DNA of 43,667 nucleotides, taken from SIG710 sp045587665. GTDB lineage: Bacteria > Bacillota > Clostridia > Oscillospirales > CAG-272. The position numbers were made by a program, and so were the translations under genes. Below the pieces are notes generated by a model. The model was not told the DNA's origin. It made no database searches and worked only from the letters and a program-made list of their open reading frames with translations. The stretch spans positions 1 through 43,667 of the forward strand of contig JAZNCT010000037.1 of the NCBI GenBank assembly GCA_045587665.1, in the 5' to 3' direction. Positions 1 to 8,474 of this stretch are shown one piece after another (the stretch's first letter is position 1; every line of letters starts with the position of its first letter).

Positions 1-87
1 AAATTTGGAGCGTTTTTGAGAAAAATCTACGGTTTTCCTTTTCTTAAAAGAACGCCGCTCGGCTCGGGGCAGAGCTGCGAAAAGCTT

Positions 88-2001
88 TTATTTGTTGCTT
101 ACCTTCTCAAAATATGAAGGAAGTGTATCTCTGTCGATAAATGTGCCGCTGGCCATGGCCTCTTTTCCATAGCCCCACCAGTCCATAGAGTCCTGTGCGG
201 TCCAAGTGAGAAGATATCCCAGCTTATAACCGTCTGAGAACATTTGCTTTATCATATTTTCAAAATCAAGACAATTGAAGGACTCCAACTGTTCTTCTTT
301 CTTGTCCTTTTGCATATCTCCGTGTAGACCGAACTCACAGATATTGGTGACCTTTTCAGTGTTCATCAGTTTCGCATAGCTATTGCCGGAGCCGTCGATC
401 TCATATCCGCCCTCGGTGTACCAGTCAAGGCCAACAATATCAGCATATTCATCCCCAGGATAAGTATACATAACATCTATCCAACCGTTTGCAACGTTAG
501 GAGAATATACCCAAACAAGACTGTCAATGCCCATACTGTTATAATACTCGTACATATATTTCCACATATTTGTAAAGCAGGATGCATCAATAGTTTTGGC
601 CTCCTGGCTTACACCCCACCAGAACCAGTTTGCATTCATCTCGTGGAAGGGTCTCCAAAGCACAGGAACACCTATATCATGGAAATATTTTACGAATTCT
701 GCCTCTATGCTCATAGCCTTTTTAAAGTTTTCATTCAGAGCTGTTCCCTCTGTAATAAGTTCCTGCCAGATAGCTTCATCCTTGCCGAGCACACTGCGGA
801 ATATCTCATTTTCGGGATCCCATGTTTCCTTTGGCATAACCATATGGCTATGTAACTGAACTATACCGCCCATCTCTGCAAATTCAACAAGCTCACAGAA
901 AACCTGGCTCTTTCTTTCATCAGTGCACTTACCTGAAGTCAGTTTAAGACCGTATCCGGCAACGTCTAAACCGATAAGACCGGGATATTTGCCGGTGGCA
1001 TTGTAAAAACGTTCAAGAACATCCGAAGGATAAGAGTTTGTATTAGTCTGCTCGCCTATGATAACGGTATCCTCATTATAAACAGTCTTCAGCACTTCCA
1101 TAAGCTGAGCCTTTGTATAAATGGTAGGGGTATCAAGCTTACCCTCTATCTTTCCGTTTATATCAACATTCTTTTCCTGCTTTTTAACATAGTAGTCAAG
1201 AAAATCCACACAGGATTTGTAAGAGCCGGAAACATAAAGATTTCCGTCACGGAGCTCTGCACTGTATGAAACATAATCCATACTTGTAGGTTCAAGAACG
1301 ATATATGGACCTTTTTCACTCATATTCTTAGCAGTCTCTACAAGCTGACCGCTGTATTTATCAAGCACCTTGGTGGAAAAAAGATTTGAAGCATCTTCAT
1401 TGGTAGAATACACCTTATATTCGGAAATATCCTTGCCCCCAATGCTGATCTTATCAAACTTATAATCGGGTCTGTAGAAAAGTCCGGCTCCGTTTGGAAC
1501 GACGACCATTTGGTCAAACATAAAATTGTCAATGAACTCTTGTGCAGCAACAGCAAGAGCCTTGTCGCTGCCCGCAGCAATAACTATTTTATTTCCAACC
1601 ATCTTTATACGATAATCGTTATAGCCAAGATCTGCACAAGCCTCCTGGCTTTCTGTTCTGCGAGTGTCTCCCAGAAGTATCTCATAGTCAACTGCCGGAT
1701 TGAAATCGGATCCTACTTTAATGTCAGCACCGGTAAAGCTGTTTATTTCTTTGCATACCGCAACCGCAAGATCTCTTATTTCCTGTGATGCGCCGTCAGC
1801 ACGGACTATCTTATATTCAGCAATGTTTTCAATATACGTTGCGTGCAGTACCTGTCTGCCATGCTCATCTGTACTCGTCGTCAAACCTTGATCGCCATTA
1901 ACCGTTGCGTCGGTATCTCCGGAGGCATCTCCGGGGGCATCGCAGGAGAAAACAGCAAAAACAAGCAAGGCAAGAAGCATAAGTGTTATTATTTTTTTCA
2001 T
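88..2001 (-). CDS. GH26 family glycoside hydrolase lipoprotein (probable endo-beta-1,4-mannanase)
   Basis: A 637-residue secreted lipoprotein; the signal peptide ends in a lipobox with the lipidated Cys at residue 20. The C-terminal half (about 295-637) is a GH26 catalytic module. WRPFHEMNANWFWW carries the expected acid/base Glu454, and NICEFG carries the expected nucleophile Glu556, so it should be active. GH26 enzymes mostly cleave beta-mannans; some cut beta-1,3-xylan or mixed-linkage glucan, so the substrate is inferred. The N-terminal half looks like two copies of an alpha/beta module (about 60-165 and 190-280) resembling the non-catalytic N-terminal domain of GH67/GH20-type enzymes. 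Its ATG overlaps the stop of the upstream LRR gene (TAATG), with AAAGGTG as ribosome site, so the two are probably translationally coupled. No clear terminator is visible in bases 1-87. Confidence 0.9.
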   Translation of the reverse strand: MKKIITLMLLALLVFAVFSCDAPGDASGDTDATVNGDQGLTTSTDEHGRQVLHATYIENIAEYKIVRADGASQEIRDLAVAVCKEINSFTGADIKVGSDFNPAVDYEILLGDTRRTESQEACADLGYNDYRIKMVGNKIVIAAGSDKALAVAAQEFIDNFMFDQMVVVPNGAGLFYRPDYKFDKISIGGKDISEYKVYSTNEDASNLFSTKVLDKYSGQLVETAKNMSEKGPYIVLEPTSMDYVSYSAELRDGNLYVSGSYKSCVDFLDYYVKKQEKNVDINGKIEGKLDTPTIYTKAQLMEVLKTVYNEDTVIIGEQTNTNSYPSDVLERFYNATGKYPGLIGLDVAGYGLKLTSGKCTDERKSQVFCELVEFAEMGGIVQLHSHMVMPKETWDPENEIFRSVLGKDEAIWQELITEGTALNENFKKAMSIEAEFVKYFHDIGVPVLWRPFHEMNANWFWWGVSQEAKTIDASCFTNMWKYMYEYYNSMGIDSLVWVYSPNVANGWIDVMYTYPGDEYADIVGLDWYTEGGYEIDGSGNSYAKLMNTEKVTNICEFGLHGDMQKDKKEEQLESFNCLDFENMIKQMFSDGYKLGYLLTWTAQDSMDWWGYGKEAMASGTFIDRDTLPSYFEKVSNK

Positions 2002-4445
2002 TATTTCTGCACCTTTCTCTTTTTAATAATCACAACAACAGCCACAGCCGCTGCTACAACAGCCGCCGCCACACCTGCAATAATAAATATCAAAGCATTG
2101 TTGGATGAAGGCTCTTCAACCGAAGGTGTTCCGGTTGAAGGTGTTACCGCTGAGGGGGCATCACCCGTCACGGGTGCACCTGTGCCTGCAGGAACAGTGT
2201 TCTGCTCATATCCCTCGGGTGGATTGTCGATTACGATATTATATTTTGGAGGATCGGTTTCTTCAGGCACTGTTTCAACAGGCTCAGTGCCTTCAATGTT
2301 CTGGTCTCGCTCTGCCTTTTCCTTTTCATCCTGGTTCATCTCGGGAGGAGAAGCAAGCTTAGCCACAGGTGTTTCGGCAGAAGCATCCTTAAAGGCAATT
2401 CCTTTCTCCTGAGCATAGGTCTCGGCTACGGAGCCGGGGGTTCCGTAAACGGTCTCAAGATTCATGCAATCTTCAAAAACAGATGCGCCTATCTCGGGAA
2501 CACTTTCGTTTATAATAGCATTTACAACAAAATAGTTATATGCAAAAGTCCAAGAATCAAGCACCGGAACCGTTCTCAGGTCAAATGTACCGAGGACCGG
2601 CTCGTTTCCTGTTACATATATAGATCTGATGTTATAGCATTTTTCAAATGCACCGGAACCGATCTCAATAGTTGAAGCGGAAAGCTCTACCTCCTGCAGA
2701 TTTACACACTGACAGAACGCATATTTTCCTATATATGTTATTTTAGGGCCAATAATAAGCTTCTTAATGTCTTTTCTGTATTTAAACCAAGGCTGTTTCT
2801 TTGATCCGCCGCCATAGTAGTTTACGATATCGTTAAGTGCACCCTCGCCAAGAATGGTAAGAGTTCCGGTCGCTTCGTCAAAGGAAGCAATTGCTTTGGC
2901 TCCGCAGGCAACAGACTCAGGGTTAATGTACTTATAGTGCTCGTATTTTTCTTCGGGATTTTCAATGTTTATGAGGTTCAAGAAGTTTTCCTCAGCAAAG
3001 AACTTCATTGCATCATTAACCGTTGCCACAACATTCTTACAGCCAAGAAAAGCGATAGGATTTATATTATCTGCCGTAGTCTTTGCATTGATCATTACAG
3101 TTTCAATTGCGGTGTTTTTAAGAATACCCGCACTATACTGGCTGATTATAGAGATATCGGCAACTCCCGCTTCTCCGTCCCTGCCAAGCCTATATATTGT
3201 ATTCAGTGACGTGCAGTTGTGAAAGGCATATTGATCAATCTTTTGAAGACTGCCGCTATACTGAAGTGTCTTCAGCGCAGAAAAGCCCTCAAATGCCCTG
3301 CCCGTTATCTTATTTATGCCGGGGCCAACTATAACGTGCTCAACCTCAAACTTATATTCGGAATATCTCTGGGGATCATTTGAACCTGTGTTCTGGTTTC
3401 CTGTTTCGTTATATCCGGTGGCGTTGCTTATAAACACCATGGTCTTTGAATCCTTAAAATATGCCCAGTATGTATCAGTAATCTTTTTGTTATTATACAT
3501 ACCCTCAAGCAGTCCCGAAGCATCCGCCTGCTCTCTGGGGTACTGAGCCATTATCTCATTGGGGTCTCTTTCAATCACTCTCGTCCCTTTAACAACAACC
3601 TCTCCTGTTGTTATATCAACAAACTCATAGCCTCCCGCCACTGCGAATGCCTCGGCAGTTGAGCCCTTGTGTCCAACTATAGTGAAAAACTGAGGGCATT
3701 TGTCAAATGCAGTTGTTTCAATCTTCATTTCGGGATTATGAACAGTTATCTTTTTAAGAGAAGCGTTATTAATAAAAGCTTTGCCCGCAACGCTTTTAAT
3801 GTTCGCGGGGAAAACAACCTCGCTCAGCTTGTTGCCCTTGAAGCACTCTGTGGGAACTTCGGTTATCTTTTCGCCAAAGATAATGCTTGTAAACTTACCA
3901 CCGTCAAAGCAATAACTGCCAAGACTTGTAATATTAGTAAGGTCACATAGTCCCGGAACATATTCTGTGCCCGTTACCATAAAGCAGTTGAATGAAGCGT
4001 TGCACTCAAAGGAAGCATTTCCGAGCTTTGTAAAATCCTTTGACACCTCAACCGTTTTTATCGAGGATATAACCATGTATACACCCTTATCAACGCCTGT
4101 AATGCCTTCACCAAAGATCATCTTATTTATCTTACCGCCATAATACCAAGGCACCTTTTTTGAACTGCTGTAACCTATGGCCTTGCCCTCGGATGTATAG
4201 GCCGTTACAACAGTTGCCTGCACCTTGTCTGTGGCAGAGGCGTCTATCACAAAGCGGCAGACATTTTGCCCGTCCTCCTCTGTCACTGTCCATTTAATGT
4301 TGGTCTCCTCTCCTGTGGAATTGTAAACATATCCCTCAGAAGGATAAACCGTTTCACCCTCTGTAGCCATAGCGGCAACACAAAGAATGATAGCAAAAAT
4401 TAAGCATAAAACCAAAGATTTTATTGATTTTACAAACGATTTCAT
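2001..4445 (-). CDS. BspA-type leucine-rich-repeat surface protein with C-terminal membrane anchor
   Basis: About 814 residues. An N-terminal signal peptide ends near the Ala-Met-Ala-Thr-Glu stretch. Several blocks of LRR_5 (BspA/TpLRR) repeats follow, recognisable by phrases such as IGKYAFCQCVNLQEVEL and IGSGAFEKCYNIRSIYV. A Pro/Thr/Glu-rich linker leads to a single hydrophobic helix of about 23 residues and a basic tail KKRKVQK. There is no LPXTG, so it is membrane-anchored rather than sortase-linked. BspA-type LRR proteins usually bind surfaces or ligands; the ligand here is unknown. The ATG at 4445 is preferred over a TTG at 4451 because AAAGGA sits too close to the TTG. It is the first gene of a two-gene operon with the GH26 lipoprotein, which suggests it presents or assists that enzyme. 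Confidence 0.85.
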   Translation of the reverse strand: MKSFVKSIKSLVLCLIFAIILCVAAMATEGETVYPSEGYVYNSTGEETNIKWTVTEEDGQNVCRFVIDASATDKVQATVVTAYTSEGKAIGYSSSKKVPWYYGGKINKMIFGEGITGVDKGVYMVISSIKTVEVSKDFTKLGNASFECNASFNCFMVTGTEYVPGLCDLTNITSLGSYCFDGGKFTSIIFGEKITEVPTECFKGNKLSEVVFPANIKSVAGKAFINNASLKKITVHNPEMKIETTAFDKCPQFFTIVGHKGSTAEAFAVAGGYEFVDITTGEVVVKGTRVIERDPNEIMAQYPREQADASGLLEGMYNNKKITDTYWAYFKDSKTMVFISNATGYNETGNQNTGSNDPQRYSEYKFEVEHVIVGPGINKITGRAFEGFSALKTLQYSGSLQKIDQYAFHNCTSLNTIYRLGRDGEAGVADISIISQYSAGILKNTAIETVMINAKTTADNINPIAFLGCKNVVATVNDAMKFFAEENFLNLINIENPEEKYEHYKYINPESVACGAKAIASFDEATGTLTILGEGALNDIVNYYGGGSKKQPWFKYRKDIKKLIIGPKITYIGKYAFCQCVNLQEVELSASTIEIGSGAFEKCYNIRSIYVTGNEPVLGTFDLRTVPVLDSWTFAYNYFVVNAIINESVPEIGASVFEDCMNLETVYGTPGSVAETYAQEKGIAFKDASAETPVAKLASPPEMNQDEKEKAERDQNIEGTEPVETVPEETDPPKYNIVIDNPPEGYEQNTVPAGTGAPVTGDAPSAVTPSTGTPSVEEPSSNNALIFIIAGVAAAVVAAAVAVVVIIKKRKVQK

Positions 4446-4482
4446 AAGCAAGTTTCCTTTCTTAAATTTTTTTGGTTACTTT

Positions 4483-4511
4483 AGTATAACATATTCGTCT
4501 GTTTTTTTCAA
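4483..4511 (-). promoter_or_regulatory. Sigma-A type promoter of the LRR-GH26 operon
   Basis: On the minus strand there is TTGAAA (4506-4511), a 17-base spacer and TATACT (4483-4488), about 35 bases upstream of the LRR gene start. Both boxes are close to consensus. Confidence 0.7.
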
Positions 4512-4539
4512 TGAAAATACGAGAAATTTTTTGTAAAAT

Positions 4540-4940
4540 AAGGAAATATTATGCCCGATTCATTTCTCAATCTAACAATAATTATCGAATGTGATGCACG
4601 AAGCCAACCAAGATCGTTTCCGAGAAGAGCAGGATATTTGCCTGTTCCCTTATAGAAATGCTCTATTGTTGCAGATGCTGTTGTTACTTTGTTCGCCCCT
4701 TTACCAACTATAAAGCGAGAATCGTCATTATATATCTCTTCAATATCCTTATAAAGAGTTTATTTGGTATATGGTTTTTTCTCCTATAACGGTCCATGTA
4801 TTATCTGCAGCCGTGATATTATAGGTTCTTTCTTTTTCTGCAATTCGGCTGATAAAATTAACCTTGAATGATTCAAGAGCGTTTCTAGCGGTAAAAAGCT
4901 GCCGGGAATAACAAGATCGCCGGCGTCAAACGACGCCGGC
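4540..4940 (-). pseudogene. Decayed GH26-type gene fragment
   Basis: No intact ORF remains, but minus-strand translation shows pieces that line up with the GH26 lipoprotein at 88-2001. In order they are: DLVIPGSF then TARNALESFKVNFI (compare NLYVSGSYKSCVDFLDYYVK); TWTVIGEKTIYQIN; then, after a frameshift near 4757, LYKDIEEIYNDDSRFIVGKG (compare LKTVYNEDTVIIGEQ) and EHFYKGTGKYPALLGNDLGW (compare ERFYNATGKYPGLIGLDVAG). The match covers residues about 255-350 of the neighbour, that is, the end of the second accessory module and the start of the GH26 barrel. It then degenerates and loses the whole catalytic part. At least two frameshifts are needed. This is a relic of another family member, not a functional gene. 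Confidence 0.7.
4919..4940 (-). terminator. Hairpin after the solute-binding protein gene
   Basis: GCCGGCGT and ACGCCGGC form a perfect 8-bp GC-rich stem with a 6-base loop, 22 bases past the stop of the gene ending at 4963. The following T-tract (GATCTTGTTATT) is weak. It sits at the junction with the GH26 relic. Confidence 0.6.
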
Positions 4941-4962
4941 TTAAATGCTTTAAGCAAAGCTA

Positions 4963-6486
4963 TTATTCGTTGATCTTAATTGCAGGGTATTCCTCGTAGG
5001 TCTTCTGGATGTTAGCCTTAACCTGATCTTTGTATGACTCAAGTGTGGAAGCTATAGCCTTTTCGTTCTTCAGACAAAGTTCGGAGAGCTTGACGTTAAG
5101 ATCGTATGCCCAACCGTAAGGAACTGCAACTTCACATCCACGTGTGCCACGGACGTGTGCAAGCACGTCGATAGACTCCTGCCTCTCAAGAGACTTCAGA
5201 GCAACGTGAATGTCGTAGTATCTGGGAAGAAGGCTTCTGTATGACTCGTATGTAAGATAGTCAACAATGATACCTGTTCTCTCTGTGTTCATATTTGTCT
5301 TGGGAATACAGAAGGAGAGACAGTTGGTGTAGATGTCTGAGTTGTAAGATTCCTGCTTTTCATCAAACTTAGGCTGAGGAAGCAGACCGAAGTTTCCTTC
5401 CCACTCACGGAGCATTGTTGCACCCTTCAGCTCTGCATGGAGGAAGAGAGCACGGTTAGATTCAAATACTGTGAAGTAACCGTCTGCCGCAAGGTCGGTG
5501 TCAGAAGCTGTGAGCTGGAGACCGTTATCGGGACCGTAGAAGTCGATAAGAGAATTCCAAACAGCTGAGAAATGAGGATCTGTGTCTGCTGTGAACTGAT
5601 ACCTGCCGTTAGCATCGCGGGAAGCATATTCTGCACCCATACCGTATGACATATGAAAAGCGTTACCAAAGTTAACAAGACCGTATCTTGCCTTGCCGTT
5701 TACATCAAATACATATGTGGAATCACCGTTGAGGTTAGCTGCTGCAGAGCAGTATTCCTTCATCTTGTCAAATGTCCACTTGCCGTCAAGTGCAAGATCG
5801 AAGGGCATATCAAGACCACAGTCCTCCATTATATCCTCGTTGAAGTACATACACCAAATGCCCTCAAATGCCATAAGATGAAGGTCACTTGTTGCATAGA
5901 AAAGTCTGTCTTCGATCTTGTTACGTGTGATAAGAGGCTGGTCCCACCAAACTCTGTCTATGTTGAGCTCTTCAATTTCGAGCAGGTCATAGAAAAGCTT
6001 TTCGGAAATAAGGGGAGTCAGCGCTCTAGCCGGGATATACATAACATCGTAAATATCCTCGTCTGCATAGATCATTGTCTTTGCATATGCCGCAAGATCG
6101 GAAAAGCCCCGTATTTCCTCGGTGATAGTGATGTTGAACTTATCTTCTGCAAGAAGGTTTCTCTCAAAGCAGCAGTCGTCAAGAACGTCACCTGTCATAT
6201 CGGGATCAAGGTAAACGTACATATAATAGACGGAATCAGAGTTAAGGAATGTAAACTCGTGTCCCTCAAAATCATATGTCTTATCAAGAGGTTCTACATA
6301 AGATTCTGCAGTCTCTTCAGGATTATAAGAGGCCATAAACTCATCAAGAGTATCAAGCTTACCGTTTCCTGTTTGATCTGCAACACCGGTCTTGTCGTTG
6401 CCTGTCTTCTTTCCGCAGGATGCGAACATCACAGCAGTGAGAAGCATCATAACAACGAGAAGCATAGAAATAATTCTTTTTGCCAT
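4963..6486 (-). CDS. Extracellular solute-binding lipoprotein (carbohydrate ABC importer type), orphan
   Basis: A 507-residue lipoprotein: signal peptide with lipobox ending FASCGKK, then a two-lobed periplasmic-binding fold of the family-1 (sugar-type) kind. Typical phrases are ERNLLAEDKFNI, WYFNEDIMEDCGL-like CMYFNEDIMEDCGL, DGKWTFDKMKEYC and FGLLPQPKFDE. This family captures sugars or other solutes for ABC importers, but no permease or ATPase lies nearby, so it must share a transporter encoded elsewhere or act as a sensor. It resembles two other orphan binding proteins in this window (12181-13581 and 40279-41865). Start: AAGGAG precedes the ATG with good spacing. Ligand not inferable from sequence. 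Confidence 0.85.
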   Translation of the reverse strand: MAKRIISMLLVVMMLLTAVMFASCGKKTGNDKTGVADQTGNGKLDTLDEFMASYNPEETAESYVEPLDKTYDFEGHEFTFLNSDSVYYMYVYLDPDMTGDVLDDCCFERNLLAEDKFNITITEEIRGFSDLAAYAKTMIYADEDIYDVMYIPARALTPLISEKLFYDLLEIEELNIDRVWWDQPLITRNKIEDRLFYATSDLHLMAFEGIWCMYFNEDIMEDCGLDMPFDLALDGKWTFDKMKEYCSAAANLNGDSTYVFDVNGKARYGLVNFGNAFHMSYGMGAEYASRDANGRYQFTADTDPHFSAVWNSLIDFYGPDNGLQLTASDTDLAADGYFTVFESNRALFLHAELKGATMLREWEGNFGLLPQPKFDEKQESYNSDIYTNCLSFCIPKTNMNTERTGIIVDYLTYESYRSLLPRYYDIHVALKSLERQESIDVLAHVRGTRGCEVAVPYGWAYDLNVKLSELCLKNEKAIASTLESYKDQVKANIQKTYEEYPAIKINE

Positions 6487-6530
6487 AATTTTCTCCTTTT
6501 TGCTCCATAGTGGATGTTTTGGGTTGATAT

Positions 6531-6536
6531 ATTATA
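6531..6536 (-). promoter_or_regulatory. Extended -10 promoter element for the solute-binding lipoprotein
   Basis: On the minus strand a perfect TATAAT is preceded by TGTGC, giving an extended -10 (TG then one base). No good -35 is seen at 17 bases. It lies about 45 bases upstream of the start codon at 6486. The remaining intergenic sequence to 6700 is AT-rich with nothing else recognised. Confidence 0.5.
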
Positions 6537-6703
6537 GCACATGATTATTAACAAATTATGACATCATTACAAAAAAAGATACTTTCGTTAAATGTGACAG
6601 TTTTGTGACGGTTTTTTTGTTCAACAACACAACAAAAACACTTGTATATGCTGTTTTCTTATAATTTTTCCGCTGCTTTTTGTTCAACTTTGGAAAAACA
6701 TCA

Positions 6704-6737
6704 AAAAAGGTGCACAGATTTCTCCGTACACCTTTTT
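6704..6737 (-). terminator. Intrinsic terminator of the cysteine-rich protein gene
   Basis: AAAAAGGTGCAC pairs with GTACACCTTTTT (one G-T pair) around a 10-base loop, just past the gene ending at 6748. T-runs on both sides mean it could act in both directions. Confidence 0.7.
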
Positions 6738-6747
6738 AACATTTTGC

Positions 6748-7584
6748 TCAGAAGTTTCTATCTCCTCTGCAGCCGCATCTGCCGTCTGCCGAGGAAGTCA
6801 GGCGCGGAGCATATGCCGCGCAGGAAAACTCTTCGCTGGGAAAATCCATAGAACGGAAGAGGCAGCAGGGATCCTTATCCTCGCCGCAGCTGCATTCCTT
6901 ATCCGGCACAGAATATTCCGAAGCACTCACAAGGAACTGACCCGGGCGTGTAAGACGCACAACCGAAAAGATTCCTATGCTGACAACCAGCACCCTTTCC
7001 CCAAAATCGCGGCTAAGAGGTGCGCCCAGATTTCTGCAGGCGCGCTGAGGTATCTCATCTGCACAACAGCACAGGTTGCAGCAGCAGGAAGAATCTCTTA
7101 CCTCTGCTATGTGTGCCGAGAGCACCACAGGGCTTGCCACATCCACACTTGCTTTTGGCGAATTTGTGTCATGTGAAGTCGGTTCCGGGTCACAAGGATT
7201 GTCACAGCTGCCGCTGTGGAATGTTCCGCTGCCACATTCTCCGCCAAAGAGAACCACCTTTTTATCAAGGGCAGTAACTCCCTCAAATTCCTGATTACGT
7301 CCGCCAACGCAAGCTTCAAACTTGAGACTCAGGAAAAATCTGATATTAACGGTGTAAAATCCGCGGTTGAACTGAACGGGATCAACTGTGATGCAGGTCC
7401 ATGCTATCTCGGCGCACTTAACTCGCACATTCCCCGTATGTTCTATAATTTCTCTGCCAAAATCTGTCAGATAAACTCCAACTTCCTCAAAGCAGTCGCG
7501 ATCGCGGCATGAATCAAGAACTCGATTTGCCTCGATGCAAACAACATCCCTTTGGGACTGTGAGCATATTTTATTTTCTGCCAT
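6748..7584 (-). CDS. Conserved cysteine-rich protein of unknown function (Clostridia type)
   Basis: 278 residues, soluble, no signal peptide or membrane segment. The N-terminal part contains VLDSCRDRDCFEEVGVYLTDFG. The middle is predicted beta-rich (NRGFYTVNIRFFLSLKFEACV). The rest carries cysteine clusters: SSCCCNLCCCADE, ECSCGEDKDPCC and a final RCGCRGDRN. Related proteins are common in Clostridia, to my recollection, without a known role. The clusters suggest metal binding or disulfide cross-linking, as in a structural or coat-like protein, but that is inference. The ATG at 7584 is chosen because AAAAGGAG precedes it; an upstream ATG at 7620 lacks a ribosome site. It is monocistronic with its own promoter and terminator. 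Confidence 0.75.
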   Translation of the reverse strand: MAENKICSQSQRDVVCIEANRVLDSCRDRDCFEEVGVYLTDFGREIIEHTGNVRVKCAEIAWTCITVDPVQFNRGFYTVNIRFFLSLKFEACVGGRNQEFEGVTALDKKVVLFGGECGSGTFHSGSCDNPCDPEPTSHDTNSPKASVDVASPVVLSAHIAEVRDSSCCCNLCCCADEIPQRACRNLGAPLSRDFGERVLVVSIGIFSVVRLTRPGQFLVSASEYSVPDKECSCGEDKDPCCLFRSMDFPSEEFSCAAYAPRLTSSADGRCGCRGDRNF

Positions 7585-7634
7585 GAGCTTTCTCCTTTTG
7601 TTTGTTAGAACGGCTTTCACCGTCCTTCTTTAAT

Positions 7635-7663
7635 ATTCTATGCCAATCAGCATTTTTTGACAA
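7635..7663 (-). promoter_or_regulatory. Promoter of the cysteine-rich protein gene
   Basis: On the minus strand: TTGTCA (7658-7663), a 17-base spacer, TAGAAT (7635-7640), about 50 bases upstream of the ATG at 7584. Confidence 0.6.
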
Positions 7664-7737
7664 TATATTTTGCACGTCATTAAAAAGCACAATAATGAAT
7701 ATAAATAAAATGAAGAAAATTTTAGGAGATATCTGCT

Positions 7738-8235
7738 TTGAAAAAATTTCTGTTTTTAATAATGCTGTGTCTGTTCTGTTTTTTCTCCTGCTCAAAAGGA
7801 ATTACTGATGAAAACTGCCTTTCATATCAGGAAAATGATTTTGTGGCCGAGGTGAAAGGAGAACATTCAGGCTTTGTCTTTGAAGCAAAAGTAAGCGGAA
7901 AAAGAGGAGAGGGAGGCAACACCACCGTTGTTTTCATTGCCCCCAACTCAATGAAAAACATTGTAGCCGTATACGAAAACGGTAACACCCATATCAGTCT
8001 TGACGGAATTGACTTTTCCGGCAGTGTTTATTCCCACATAGCAGGCTTTGCAAAGCTTTTTTCCTTAGAGGCTGTGCCCGTGTCCTTTGGGCTTGAGGGT
8101 GAAAACACAAGAGCAGAACTCACGGGAAACGGGGGAGAACGTTATTCGGTTCTTCTGGGCCGCGACGGTCTGCCTCTTGAAATAAAGGAGGAAGGAAAAG
8201 CTCTATTGACGATAACAGAATATTCGGTAAAATAA
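7738..8235 (+). CDS. Small secreted lipoprotein of unknown function
   Basis: 165 residues with a TTG start; AGGAG lies nine bases upstream, and no better start is available. The signal peptide MKKFLFLIMLCLFCFF is followed by the lipobox FFSCSKG, so the mature protein is lipid-anchored outside the membrane. The mature part alternates short beta-strand-like stretches (FVAEVKGEHSGFVFEAKV, TTVVFIAPNSMKNI, ISLDGIDFSG, YSVLLGRDGLPLEIK). This recalls small beta-sheet lipoproteins that bind lipids or membrane partners, but no family was recognised with confidence. It is divergent from the cysteine-rich gene and upstream of the T-box unit, which has its own promoter. No clear terminator follows. Confidence 0.7.
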   Translation: MKKFLFLIMLCLFCFFSCSKGITDENCLSYQENDFVAEVKGEHSGFVFEAKVSGKRGEGGNTTVVFIAPNSMKNIVAVYENGNTHISLDGIDFSGSVYSHIAGFAKLFSLEAVPVSFGLEGENTRAELTGNGGERYSVLLGRDGLPLEIKEEGKALLTITEYSVK

Positions 8236-8274
8236 TGCAAAAAACAATCTTTTTCAAAAAAAACAAAAAAACTC

Positions 8275-8303
8275 TTGACAAAGTGCCTCCTCGGTGGTAT
8301 AAT
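8275..8303 (+). promoter_or_regulatory. Consensus promoter of the T-box/trpXYZ unit
   Basis: Perfect TTGACA (8275-8280), 17-base spacer, perfect TATAAT (8298-8303). Transcription should start near 8310, about 20 bases before the T-box stem I region. Confidence 0.85.
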
Positions 8304-8309
8304 ACCACC
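8293..8309. repeat. Perfect 17-bp palindrome centred on the -10 box (possible operator)
   Basis: GGTGGTATAATACCACC is a perfect inverted repeat (8 + 1 + 8) that includes the whole TATAAT element. A second inverted repeat, TAGCAC-6-GTGCTA, lies at 8311-8328 at the very 5' end of the transcript. Either could be a repressor site. This is inference from symmetry only. Confidence 0.4.
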
Positions 8310-8474
8310 ATAGCACTTTACTGTGCTAAAGTTTTAAAGGCAATGATCGAAAAGGAGTAAGCTTTTGAAAGCCTCAAGAGAGCTGTCGGCAGGTGCGAGA
8401 CAGCGGCAAGTATGAAGCCGAAATACATTTCGGGAGCTGCGCACCGAAATCGGGTGGGCTGAGGCAGAGACAGC

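Noticed and set aside
1..87. A terminator or gene after the GH26 lipoprotein
   Set aside because: I see no convincing stem with a T-run and no frame; the region is cut by the window edge.
5653..6510. A 285-codon plus-strand frame opposite the solute-binding lipoprotein
   Set aside because: Antisense shadow with Cys/Val/Lys-rich composition; the minus-strand gene has a signal peptide, ribosome site and promoter.
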